Positions 27,925-35,417 of a DNA stretch of 64,000 nt are shown in pieces. The notes below the pieces were generated by a model. It had not been told where the DNA came from. It searched no databases and was given only the letters and a program-made list of their open reading frames with translations. A program made the translations under genes and the position numbers. How positions within the stretch are numbered: the first letter of the stretch is position 1; the number at the start of each line of letters is the position of its first letter. Source of the DNA: Pelosinus sp. IPA-1 (GTDB lineage Bacteria; Bacillota; Negativicutes; DSM-13327); contig NZ_BSVC01000002.1 of NCBI RefSeq assembly GCF_030269905.1, positions 532,419-596,418 on the forward strand, in the 5' to 3' direction.

Positions 27925-29292
27925 ATGTTAGGTATAGTTTTAGCAATTATAGTTACATCAATGGTTGTCTACATGATCTTGAAACAGTACAAGACGCAAG
28001 CTGTTTTGGTTTTTGGCGGTCTTATTCTTATGTCGTGTGCTGTTATTTTTGGTTTGGGAACGATTTTACCTGTGAAGGATAGTACAGGGTTAGTATGGTT
28101 TGATTTATTTGAATTTATTAAAAAGACTTTAAGCGGCAGGGCTGCTGGTCTTGGTCTTAGTATCATGGCAGTGGGTGGTTTTGCTCGCTATATGGATCAT
28201 ATTGGCGCGAGTAAAGCGTTAGTTAAAATTGCCATAAAACCATTGCAGAAACTTCATGCTCCTTATGTTATGTTGGCTGCTTGCTATTTAGTTGGTCAAG
28301 TATTAGGTTTGTTTATTAATAGTGCTTCTGGTTTAGGGATGTTACTTATGGTAACCATGTTTCCTGTATTAGTACGTCTTGGTGTGAGCCGATTAGCAGC
28401 AACTGCTGTTATTGGTACTACCTTGTGCTTAGATTGGAGCCCAGGAGATCCTGGTAGCGTACTTTCAGCAAACACGGCTGGTATGGATATTGCTACTTAC
28501 TGGACCCAATATCAAATTCCTGTTGCGTTGACAGTTATGGTAGTCGTTGCCGTTTTACATTATTTTGTACAACAATGGTTCGATAAAAAGCAAGGCCACG
28601 TTGTGGAAAAAGCGGAATTAATGAATGATCAAGATGATAAAGACCTTCCGCCAGGAATTTTTGCTTTATTACCGATTGTACCTTTAGTGCTTATTTTAGC
28701 TTTCAGTGATATTGGTTTTAAGACTATCAAGATGGACATTGTAAATGCTATGTTTATCAGTTTGTTTGTATCTATGATTTTTGAGTTTATTCGTAGGCGA
28801 GATATTAAAAAAGTATTTAGTGATTTGCAAGTATTTTTTGATGGTATGGGTATTCAATTTGCGGCAGTAGTTACTCTCGTAGTAGCTGGGGAAACCTTTG
28901 CCCAAGGTTTAAAATCAGTTGGTGCTATTGAAACGATTATTAGCTCAGCACAAACGGCGGGCTTTGGTGGTGCTGGTATGATTATTGTAATGGTATCTAT
29001 TATTGCAGTATCTTCCGTGGTAATGGGCTCAGGTAATGCACCTTTCTTTGCTTTTGTAGCTTTAACTCCTGTGGTAGCGGCTAAGATGGGCATTGCTCCT
29101 GTGTTAATGCTATTACCAATGCATTTTGCTGCCAGTATCGCTCGTAGTATGTCACCGATAACTGCTGTTATTGTAGTTGTTTCGGGTATCGCGAACGTTT
29201 CACCAATTGATGTGGTAAAACGTACGTCCATTCCCATGATTGGTGCGCTTATTGTTAACGTAGCGGCTACCTTCATTTACTTCTACAGATAG
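27925..29292 (+). CDS. dcuC: Anaerobic C4-dicarboxylate transporter, DcuC family
   Basis: Membrane carrier of 455 aa with about 12 helices, related to DcuC, which exports succinate or exchanges C4-dicarboxylates under anaerobic conditions. ATG 27925 is preferred because GGAGG (27909-27913) serves it; an ATG at 27907 overlaps that site. Family-like segments are FINSASGLGMLLMVTMFPVL (about 128-147), TLCLDWSPGDPGSV (about 165-178) and SVVMGSGNAPFFAF about two thirds along. It has its own terminator (29306-29352). Substrate specificity within the Dcu/IT superfamily is inferred only. Confidence 0.85.
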   Translation: MLGIVLAIIVTSMVVYMILKQYKTQAVLVFGGLILMSCAVIFGLGTILPVKDSTGLVWFDLFEFIKKTLSGRAAGLGLSIMAVGGFARYMDHIGASKALVKIAIKPLQKLHAPYVMLAACYLVGQVLGLFINSASGLGMLLMVTMFPVLVRLGVSRLAATAVIGTTLCLDWSPGDPGSVLSANTAGMDIATYWTQYQIPVALTVMVVVAVLHYFVQQWFDKKQGHVVEKAELMNDQDDKDLPPGIFALLPIVPLVLILAFSDIGFKTIKMDIVNAMFISLFVSMIFEFIRRRDIKKVFSDLQVFFDGMGIQFAAVVTLVVAGETFAQGLKSVGAIETIISSAQTAGFGGAGMIIVMVSIIAVSSVVMGSGNAPFFAFVALTPVVAAKMGIAPVLMLLPMHFAASIARSMSPITAVIVVVSGIANVSPIDVVKRTSIPMIGALIVNVAATFIYFYR

Positions 29293-29305
29293 TAGCGAAA
29301 AATGA

Positions 29306-29352
29306 AAAGTCCTCCAGTTTTATCCAACGGGATAACTGGAGGACTTTTTTTT
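29306..29352 (+). terminator. Rho-independent terminator after dcuC
   Basis: AAAGTCCTCCAGTT pairs with AACTGGAGGACTTT around an inner TATCC/GGATA stem, then a T run. Confidence 0.9.
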
Positions 29353-29417
29353 ATTGTTGAATAGCATGTAGTAAGTAATTTTTCGAAAACAATTTATCTG
29401 GTGGAGGGGGAAAAAGA

Positions 29418-29693
29418 ATGTGGCAAAACATTAGGCAATTTATTTATTTTCCCAATATGTGTATTGGTATCTATACCGTAATGTTTATTTTTGTCTGGTT
29501 AGCTGCGTGGATTTTAAATGGCATAAAAGGTACCAATTTTGATGTTAATCAATTGCGTGATACTTATATCTGGTTAATGACTCAATTAAATGCCACTCAT
29601 GCGATTAACTCTATTTGGAATAGCCCAAAAGGGGCAGGTGTTGAAGGCATTAGAATAAAAGAGAATATACCAGGTAAGCCTAATAGTAATTAG
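29418..29693 (+). CDS. Small single-helix membrane protein, unknown function
   Basis: 91 aa, start ATG behind GGTGGAGGGGG. One clear transmembrane helix lies near the N-terminus (about residues 15-34, GIYTVMFIFVWLAAWIL). A soluble tail follows, containing NFDVNQLRDTYIWLMTQLNA and a glycine-rich end. I do not recognise the family. It is transcribed alone and followed by a repeat-rich gap. The strong ribosome site and amphipathic tail support a real gene. Confidence 0.65.
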   Translation: MWQNIRQFIYFPNMCIGIYTVMFIFVWLAAWILNGIKGTNFDVNQLRDTYIWLMTQLNATHAINSIWNSPKGAGVEGIRIKENIPGKPNSN

Positions 29694-29874
29694 GATATAA
29701 TGTAAAGATAAGAATTAGACCTTTTCTGCGGGCCTGTTTTGTGATAAAATTTATTATTGTATAGAAAACTAGTAATGGGCCTGTTATAGGGCAAATCTTT
29801 ATAGATATAAAGCGAAATGAGTTATAAAAGGATTTAGATGGAGCGCTTTACTCTTTCTGAATCCTTAATCCCAT

Positions 29875-30107
29875 TTATCCGATGACTAAACCGCTCTAAG
29901 ACTCCCATCTTCATCTCGTTAACAGCCTGTAATATCCTGCCCTCTGGTCCGGATAACAGTCTGTAAACTCGAAGTAAGTTCGCTCTAAGGATTTTCGAAT
30001 CCAAGGCTCACTTATATAAGTGGGAGTTAAGAGCGGCTAAGTCCCTGGATAAGTGCGACTAAGATTCAGATGGAGTTAAAACTCCATCTGAATCAAGTCT
30101 TCTTTAT
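29875..30107 (-). repeat. Modular intergenic repeat, copy R2 (one internal unit)
   Basis: Reverse orientation relative to R1. TTATCCGATGACTAAACCGC opens it. An internal unit of 101 nt (29915-30015, CTCGTTAACAGCCTG to GGCTCACTTAT) follows, then GTGGGAGTTAAGAGCGG, and the element closes with GAATCAAGTCTTCTTTAT. A degraded hairpin at 29831-29868 (GGATTTAGATGGAG... CTTTCTGAATCC) may be another eroded arm. The 497-nt gap 29694-30190 holds this element and no gene. Confidence 0.9.
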
Positions 30108-30190
30108 CCAAAGGCTCTAAGGTGGGTCATAAGGATACTATGTGTGGCTTCAATGTTAATATAATGAAAAAGAGTAGGAGGAATACAAAG

Positions 30191-31024
30191 ATGAACTTAT
30201 GGTTTACTGAATCACAAACTAAGAATCTAGGCTTGCAAGCCCGAATAAAAGAAACTCTGTTTATGGGAAAATCTGATTTTCAAGATGTGGCTGTTGTTGA
30301 TACCCATCAATTTGGCCGTATGTTGGTGCTGGATGGTGTGTTTCAAACTACAATTGCTGATGAATTTATCTACCACGAGATGATTGCCCACGTGCCCCTA
30401 TTCACCCATCCAAATCCGAAGAAGGTATTAGTTATTGGTGGCGGTGATGGTGGTACGATTCGAGAAGTTGTCAGACATGATGCAGTAGAGAAGGCTGAAA
30501 TGGTTGAAATTGATGGCATGGTAGTAGAAGTTTGCAAAAAATTCCTACCGGAAATTAGCCAGGCTTTGATCAATCATGATCCTAAGCTTGAGCTTAAAAT
30601 TGGTGATGGGATTGGGCATATGAAAGATGCTGAAAATAAGTATGATGTTATTATTGTGGATTGTTCTGACCCAATCGGTCCTGGTAAAGGTTTATTCACC
30701 CCTGAATTTTACCAGAATGTATATAAGGCATTGAAAGAGGACGGTTTATTTGTACAACAGACAGAATCCCCCTTTTATCATCAAGAACTTATTACTTATT
30801 TACATAAGGAAATTGGTCAATTATTCCCTATTACAAAAACATATTTAGCGAACATTCCTACGTATCCAAGTGGATTACATTGCTTTACTATGGGGTCGAA
30901 AAAGTATGATCCTACTGCTGCAAATATAGGAAATATTCAACCCCTAAAAACTCGTTATTACAATAAAGACATTCATAAGAGTTCATTTGTATTGCCTAAT
31001 TTTGTGCAAGAATTATTAAAATAG
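30191..31024 (+). CDS. speE: Spermidine synthase (polyamine aminopropyltransferase)
   Basis: Transfers the aminopropyl group of decarboxylated S-adenosylmethionine to putrescine. ATG 30191 follows AGGAGG by 10 nt; upstream ATGs at 30122, 30140 and 30164 have no site and would add unrelated residues. The 277-aa product has the family pattern: MNLWFTESQTKNLG start, LDGVFQTTIADEFIYHEM, VLVIGGGDGGTIREV (SAM-binding loop, about 79-93), MVEIDGMVVE, and IIVDCSDPIGPGKGLF with the catalytic Asp. A terminator follows. SpeD is not in the window. Confidence 0.96.
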   Translation: MNLWFTESQTKNLGLQARIKETLFMGKSDFQDVAVVDTHQFGRMLVLDGVFQTTIADEFIYHEMIAHVPLFTHPNPKKVLVIGGGDGGTIREVVRHDAVEKAEMVEIDGMVVEVCKKFLPEISQALINHDPKLELKIGDGIGHMKDAENKYDVIIVDCSDPIGPGKGLFTPEFYQNVYKALKEDGLFVQQTESPFYHQELITYLHKEIGQLFPITKTYLANIPTYPSGLHCFTMGSKKYDPTAANIGNIQPLKTRYYNKDIHKSSFVLPNFVQELLK

Positions 31025-31036
31025 TAGTATGAAAAA

Positions 31037-31071
31037 TAAAGGAACGGCTTTAAATAGCTGTTCCTTTTCCC
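31037..31071 (+). terminator. Rho-independent terminator after speE
   Basis: AAAGGAACGGCT pairs with AGCTGTTCCTTT (one G-T), followed by TTTCCC. Confidence 0.75.
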
Positions 31072-31092
31072 TTATTGTGTGAGAAAGTATGA

Positions 31093-31183
31093 TTTAACCA
31101 CAGAGACGCAGAGTACGCTGAGGGATATCTTAATACCCTTATCTATTTTTTCTCTGTGTTCTCTGTGTCTCTGTGGTTAAAAA
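31093..31183. repeat. Inverted repeat of the TTAACCACAGAGAC type
   Basis: TTTAACCACAGAGACGCAGAG at the left and a complementary CTCTGTGTCTCTGTGGTTAA at the right, spaced by about 45 nt with a further inner CTCTGTG copy. Motifs of this wording are scattered in many unrelated bacterial genomes. Its role is unknown. It occurs once in this window. Confidence 0.75.
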
Positions 31184-31240
31184 ATATCTCAACATTTCTC
31201 ATAGTATGGAGAAATTTGCTGAATTCAAAATGATTACTGA

Positions 31241-32353
31241 CTATAGTAAGTTTTCTGGGTTGAGCCCCTTTAATTCGGGTATAACAAAAATTCCATCTTT
31301 GCGGATAAGAACATCATCAAACCAAATCTCTCCGCCACCATGTTCTGGGTTTTGAATACATACTAAATCCCAATGGATTGCCGATTTATTACCATTAAAA
31401 GCGCCTTTATAGGCATTGCCCGGAGTAAAGTGAAAACTACCTTTAATCTTTTCATCGAATAAGGTATCTTTCATCGGGATGCTAATATGGGGGTTGACAC
31501 CCAGAGCGAATTCACCGATAAAACGGGCACCCTCATCTGTATCAAATATTTTATTGATTTTTTCCGTATGATTTGCCGAAGCTTTAATAATTTTTCCATC
31601 TGCAAACTCAAGGTGAATGTTTTCATAAGTCACACCTTGGTAAACAGCAGGTGTATTATAGGTTAAGTGACCATTGATAGAATTCTTGACCGGAGCAGTA
31701 TATACTTCTCCATCGGGTATATTGCGCAGGCCGCAGCATTTTATAGCGGGTATGTCTTTAATCGAAAAAGAGAGGTCTGTACCAGGACCAATAATATGGA
31801 CCTTATCAGTTTTTTGCATTAAATCGACTAGAGGAGTCATAGCATCGTCCATTTTCGAATAATCTAGGTTGCAAACATTAAAATAAAACTCTTCAAAACC
31901 CTCGCTGCTCATGTTTGCCAGTTGAGCCATAGAATTGTTTGGATAGCGCAGTACACACCATTTGGTCTTAGGAACACGCAGGTCAGTATGTACTGGTTTT
32001 AGCCAATATTGCTGATAAAGCTGCAATTGTTCGGAGGGAATATCAGCGAATTCACTACTATTTTCATTAGCTCGAATGCCGATATAAGCATCCATTTGTT
32101 CCATACGCTCAGTTTCCCACTTTGCAATTTGTTCTAATTGAGGAATTGTAGAATGGAGTAAAAGACTGCGCTGGAGTTTATTATTTTTTAAAGAAAGAAA
32201 GGGGTTAGCGCCCACTTTATAAGCTTCTTCAATGAGTGCTTTTCCAAGAGGTAGGGCATCATCAAAAATTTCAATTAGAATATTTTCACCTTTTTGTAGA
32301 TGAGTTGAATAGTTAATAAGATTTTTTGCCAGTTGCTGTATTCTTGGATCCAA
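31241..32353 (-). CDS. M29-family metal aminopeptidase (AmpS/PepS-like)
   Basis: Cytoplasmic aminopeptidase of 370 aa removing N-terminal residues from peptides. Start TTG at 32353 is chosen: AGGAGG lies about 9 nt upstream on the minus strand and the product then begins LDPRIQQLAKNL as in the family. An open frame continues to 32428, but those residues are encoded by repeat R3 (LGVLERFSHRI). Family features are the central DGEVYTAPVKNSINGHL (about 220-236), ARFIGEFALGVNPHI (about 275-289), DTLFDEKIKGSFHF and the closing SAIHWDLV. It is convergent with speE. Confidence 0.93.
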   Translation of the reverse strand: MDPRIQQLAKNLINYSTHLQKGENILIEIFDDALPLGKALIEEAYKVGANPFLSLKNNKLQRSLLLHSTIPQLEQIAKWETERMEQMDAYIGIRANENSSEFADIPSEQLQLYQQYWLKPVHTDLRVPKTKWCVLRYPNNSMAQLANMSSEGFEEFYFNVCNLDYSKMDDAMTPLVDLMQKTDKVHIIGPGTDLSFSIKDIPAIKCCGLRNIPDGEVYTAPVKNSINGHLTYNTPAVYQGVTYENIHLEFADGKIIKASANHTEKINKIFDTDEGARFIGEFALGVNPHISIPMKDTLFDEKIKGSFHFTPGNAYKGAFNGNKSAIHWDLVCIQNPEHGGGEIWFDDVLIRKDGIFVIPELKGLNPENLL

Positions 32354-32388
32354 TAAAAACGCCTCCTGTATGCATTGTATATGACTAT

Positions 32389-32732
32389 TTATCCGATGAC
32401 TAAACCGCTCTAAGACTCCCAGTTTCATCTCGTTAACAGCCTATAATATCCTGCCCTCTGGTCCGGATAACAGTCTGTAAACTCGAAGTAAGTTCGTTCT
32501 AAGGATTTTCGGAATCCAAGGCTCACTTATCTCGTTAACAGCCTGTAATATCCTGCCCTTTGGTTAGGATAACAGTCTGTAAAACTCGAAGTAAGTTCGC
32601 TCTAAGGATTTTCGAATCCAAGGCTCACTTATATAATTATATAAGTGGGAGTTAAGAGCGGCTAAGTCCCTGGATAAGAAGGGCTAAGATCAGATGGGAG
32701 TTAAAACTCTATCTGAATCAAGTCTTCTTTAT
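32389..32732 (-). repeat. Modular intergenic repeat, copy R3 (two internal units in tandem)
   Basis: Same arms as R2 but with the internal unit duplicated: 32429-32530 and 32531-32631, each about 101-102 nt and more than 90 percent alike by eye. The left end lies 36 nt from the TTG of the aminopeptidase gene, with the CGGATAA end facing the gene as at R1. The right end is GAATCAAGTCTTCTTTAT. Confidence 0.9.
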
Positions 32733-32783
32733 ATTATATCCGAAAAACTTAAAGAAAAAAATAAAAAATAATAGATTAACCTA

Positions 32784-32812
32784 TTGCATTTATGGTTAAT
32801 CTGCTATATAAT
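32784..32812 (+). promoter_or_regulatory. Promoter of three-tRNA cluster
   Basis: TTGCAT, 17-nt spacer, TATAAT at 32807-32812. It lies 19 nt before the first tRNA, a spacing usual for stable RNA operons. Confidence 0.75.
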
Positions 32813-32830
32813 AATAAATGTTGTTACCAT

Positions 32831-32906
32831 TCCTTGATAGCTCAGTTGGTAGAGCAATCGGCTGTTAACCGATCGGTCGTAGGTTCGAGTCCTACTCAAG
32901 GAGCCA
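32831..32906 (+). tRNA. tRNA-Asn (GTT)
   Basis: Full cloverleaf of 76 nt. The acceptor TCCTTGA pairs with TCAAGGA, the anticodon loop is CTGTTAA, the T arm has GGTTCGAGTCC, and CCA is encoded. Confidence 0.97.
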
Positions 32907-32911
32907 TATGT

Positions 32912-32986
32912 GGCCCGTTGGTCAAGCGGTTAAGACACCGCCCTTTCACGGCGATAACGGGGGTTCGATTCCCCCACGGGTCACCA
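32912..32986 (+). tRNA. tRNA-Glu (TTC)
   Basis: 75 nt. The acceptor GGCCCGT pairs with ACGGGTC with one G-T. The anticodon loop is CTTTCAC, the T arm has GGGTTCGATTCCC, and CCA is encoded. Confidence 0.97.
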
Positions 32987-32994
32987 AACAAATC

Positions 32995-33070
<76 letters not shown>

Positions 33071-33083
33071 AACAAGAATTGAT

Positions 33084-33123
33084 AAGTGAGTGTTAGATTT
33101 TATTCTAATGCTCACTTTTTTTA
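33084..33123 (+). terminator. Terminator of tRNA cluster
   Basis: AGTGAGTGTTAGA pairs with TCTAATGCTCACT (one mismatch) and is followed by a run of T. Confidence 0.85.
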
Positions 33124-33214
33124 TTTCGAAAGATGCCAGATGTGTAAGCATAAAGAGTAATAGCAGGAAATATGCTGTTTTTGGCGAATTATGGAGAATA
33201 AAGGGGGGGTATAT

Positions 33215-34819
33215 TTGGCAGGATTACATAAAACAAGTCGCTGGATGCGCTTATTTATGGTTTTATTTATTTTACTTTTGTTAAGTACCGTAACCTTTTA
33301 TTGTGCAAAAAGCCAATATCAAGTAGTTGTTGCGAAGCAGCGTGAAACTCTTGGTATGGTGAGTAAGCATTTAGAATTAAATTTAAATGCACAGTTATTG
33401 GCATTACAATTTTTGGCTGCAGATCCTGAAATAAGAAGTCTTAATCCTGAAAAGGTGCATAATGAGTTAATCGATTCTCGGGAGATAGTTAATTTTTCTA
33501 ATATTAGAGTATTCGATAGGCAAGGTAGGATCTTATCGCAAGTACGTGAGACTTGTCCAAATCCGAACTATGACATGGAGAAATTTAATACTGTATTATC
33601 AGGTAAAAGGATAATTACCGATGTAATTCATTGCACATCTTATCAACCCTATATTAATTTAAGTGTACCTGTGTATAATGAAAAGGGATATGTTCAAGGG
33701 GTAATATCAAGTGAAATATTACTGACCGAAATAGGCGGCTTTATCGGGGATCATGGATTATCTTCTAATCAGACTATATTTATAAAAGATGGTAATAATG
33801 GAAAAGTTTATGCTTCAGGGCTTTTAAGTGAATTAATGCCTCCTAATGAGGAATTTGATCAAATTTCTGACAGTGAAAAAGCTGAGCCTGTCTATAATCA
33901 AGATAAAATATATTTATATATGCCCGTTGATAACACTAAGTGGCGGGTTGTTTTGGTTACGCCTATTAGTGAAATATATAGAACCGTATTTAAAGAGTCT
34001 CTTCCAGAACTAATAATTTTATGTTTAATGACGCTATGTGCAGGTTTATTGTATAGAAATTTTCTACATAAGAAGCTTTTTGAAGAAAATATACGCAGGT
34101 TTCGTATGGAGCGTTTAATGAGTGTCAATCAATTGGCGGCAAGTTTGGCTCATGAAATTCGTAACCCTCTAACATCTATTAAAGGTTTTATTCAGTTAAT
34201 GAACCGTGAGAGTGAAAGAGTACCAAACCAAGAACATATAAAAATCATATTAACTGAGATTGATCGGATAGATAAACTGACTAATGAGTTTCAGCAATTG
34301 ACTCGTCCATTAAAAACGCCTCAATTTGTAAAAGTCAACATTGAGCAAATGATTCATGATGTTGTATTATTGATGGAGAATCAGGCTGTAATAAAAAACA
34401 TAACATTAGCCTTTTTTAATAAGATGAACCTATTATCACATAAATACATCGGTATCATGGAAGGAACGTTAGTGAATCGATCGTCTTTTATTTTGGGTGA
34501 TGAGGCTCAATTAAAACAGGTACTGATTAACTTGGTGAAAAATGCAATTGATGCAGTAGGGATAAATGGAGAAGTTAAGATTCTATTATCACGTAAAGAG
34601 GACTTTATCGTGATGGAGGTAAAAGATAATGGGATAGGTATGTCTAAGGAGATATTAAAAAAAATTGGCACGCCTTTTTATACAACAAAGGAAGGTGGCA
34701 ATGGATTAGGTCTATCTGTATGCTATAATATTATTGAAGGCCATGGTGGCTCAATTAAAGTGCAGAGTGAATTTGGTCAGGGCACAATATTCTCGATAAA
34801 ACTACCTTGTGCTGAATAG
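33215..34819 (+). CDS. Membrane sensor histidine kinase with Cache-type sensor
   Basis: Kinase of 534 aa. TTG 33215 after AAAGGGGGG is preferred; ATG 33191 has no ribosome site. Two membrane helices (about 12-33 and 262-282) flank an extracytoplasmic sensor of Cache type. Then come HisKA with the H-box LAHEIRNPLTS (His near 310) and a HATPase domain with QVLINLVKNAIDAV (about 435-448), DNGIGMS (about 476-482) and a GNGLGLS G-box. This resembles the sporulation/KinB-like orphan kinases of Firmicutes. No response regulator gene adjoins it, since the next gene is a repressor, so its partner is elsewhere. The signal is unknown. Confidence 0.9.
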   Translation: MAGLHKTSRWMRLFMVLFILLLLSTVTFYCAKSQYQVVVAKQRETLGMVSKHLELNLNAQLLALQFLAADPEIRSLNPEKVHNELIDSREIVNFSNIRVFDRQGRILSQVRETCPNPNYDMEKFNTVLSGKRIITDVIHCTSYQPYINLSVPVYNEKGYVQGVISSEILLTEIGGFIGDHGLSSNQTIFIKDGNNGKVYASGLLSELMPPNEEFDQISDSEKAEPVYNQDKIYLYMPVDNTKWRVVLVTPISEIYRTVFKESLPELIILCLMTLCAGLLYRNFLHKKLFEENIRRFRMERLMSVNQLAASLAHEIRNPLTSIKGFIQLMNRESERVPNQEHIKIILTEIDRIDKLTNEFQQLTRPLKTPQFVKVNIEQMIHDVVLLMENQAVIKNITLAFFNKMNLLSHKYIGIMEGTLVNRSSFILGDEAQLKQVLINLVKNAIDAVGINGEVKILLSRKEDFIVMEVKDNGIGMSKEILKKIGTPFYTTKEGGNGLGLSVCYNIIEGHGGSIKVQSEFGQGTIFSIKLPCAE

Positions 34820-34839
34820 ACTATAGGGGGATTATAGTA

Positions 34840-35358
34840 GTGGATGCAAAAGAACGACGAAGACTGCTGTTAGAGCGCCTAACAGCGGCAAAGGAGCCAC
34901 TAACTGGCACATGGTTGGCGAAAGAGCTAGGGGTCAGTCGTCAGATTATTGTTGGCGACTTTGCTATTTTACGCGCAGCAGGAAATGTAATTTATGCAAC
35001 GCCGCAAGGCTATTTATTGCCCCAAGTGGAAAGTACCAAGAGCCTTAGGGCTACCTTGGCCTGTAAGCATAAGCAGGACAAGGTAGATGAGGAGCTATCG
35101 ATTATTGTTGACAATGGTGGCAAAGTTATTGATGTTATTGTTGAGCATTCCCTTTATGGAGAGCTAAAAGCCAACTTAATGATAGGATCACGTAGAGAAA
35201 TCGGAGAATTTTTGCACAAACTAAAAAGTTCTAAGGCGGAACAGCTAGCAAATATCACAGGTGGTGTGCATTTGCATACTGTTGAAGTGCCTAGTGAAGA
35301 AGTGTTGTCTAAGATAAAAGAGGAATTAAAGAATAAGGGAATTCTAATGTCTTCATAA
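34840..35358 (+). CDS. niaR: Niacin-responsive repressor NiaR (HTH plus 3H domain)
   Basis: Transcription factor of 172 aa, GTG start. An N-terminal winged helix (about 5-60, PLTGTWLAKELGVSRQIIVG) is followed by a 3H ligand domain (about 75-170) with its three conserved His regions: VEHSLYGEL, FLHKLKSS and VHLHTVEVPSEE. NiaR represses NAD synthesis and niacin uptake genes when niacin is present. A NiaP-like transporter gene lies 6 kb away at 41406, a plausible target, but I found no convincing shared operator. It is separated from the lut genes by a bidirectional terminator. Confidence 0.9.
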   Translation: MDAKERRRLLLERLTAAKEPLTGTWLAKELGVSRQIIVGDFAILRAAGNVIYATPQGYLLPQVESTKSLRATLACKHKQDKVDEELSIIVDNGGKVIDVIVEHSLYGELKANLMIGSRREIGEFLHKLKSSKAEQLANITGGVHLHTVEVPSEEVLSKIKEELKNKGILMSS

Positions 35359-35364
35359 GAAGAT

Positions 35365-35402
35365 ACAAAGAGGTTGAGAGCATTTGCTCTCAACCTCTTT
35401 GT
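35365..35402. terminator. Bidirectional terminator between niaR and lut operon
   Basis: Perfect 18-bp stem, ACAAAGAGGTTGAGAGCA and its complement with a two-base loop, with short A and T flanks on either strand. Confidence 0.85.
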
Positions 35403-35417
35403 GATTTGGAGTGAATA

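Noticed and set aside
27852-28082. 76-codon frame overlapping the start of the dicarboxylate carrier
   Set aside because: It is out of frame with the clear DcuC protein and has no ribosome site of its own.
31093-31183. Possible CRISPR or transposon end at TTAACCACAGAGAC
   Set aside because: It is a single inverted pair with no spacers, no regular spacing and no transposase. It is kept as a plain repeat.
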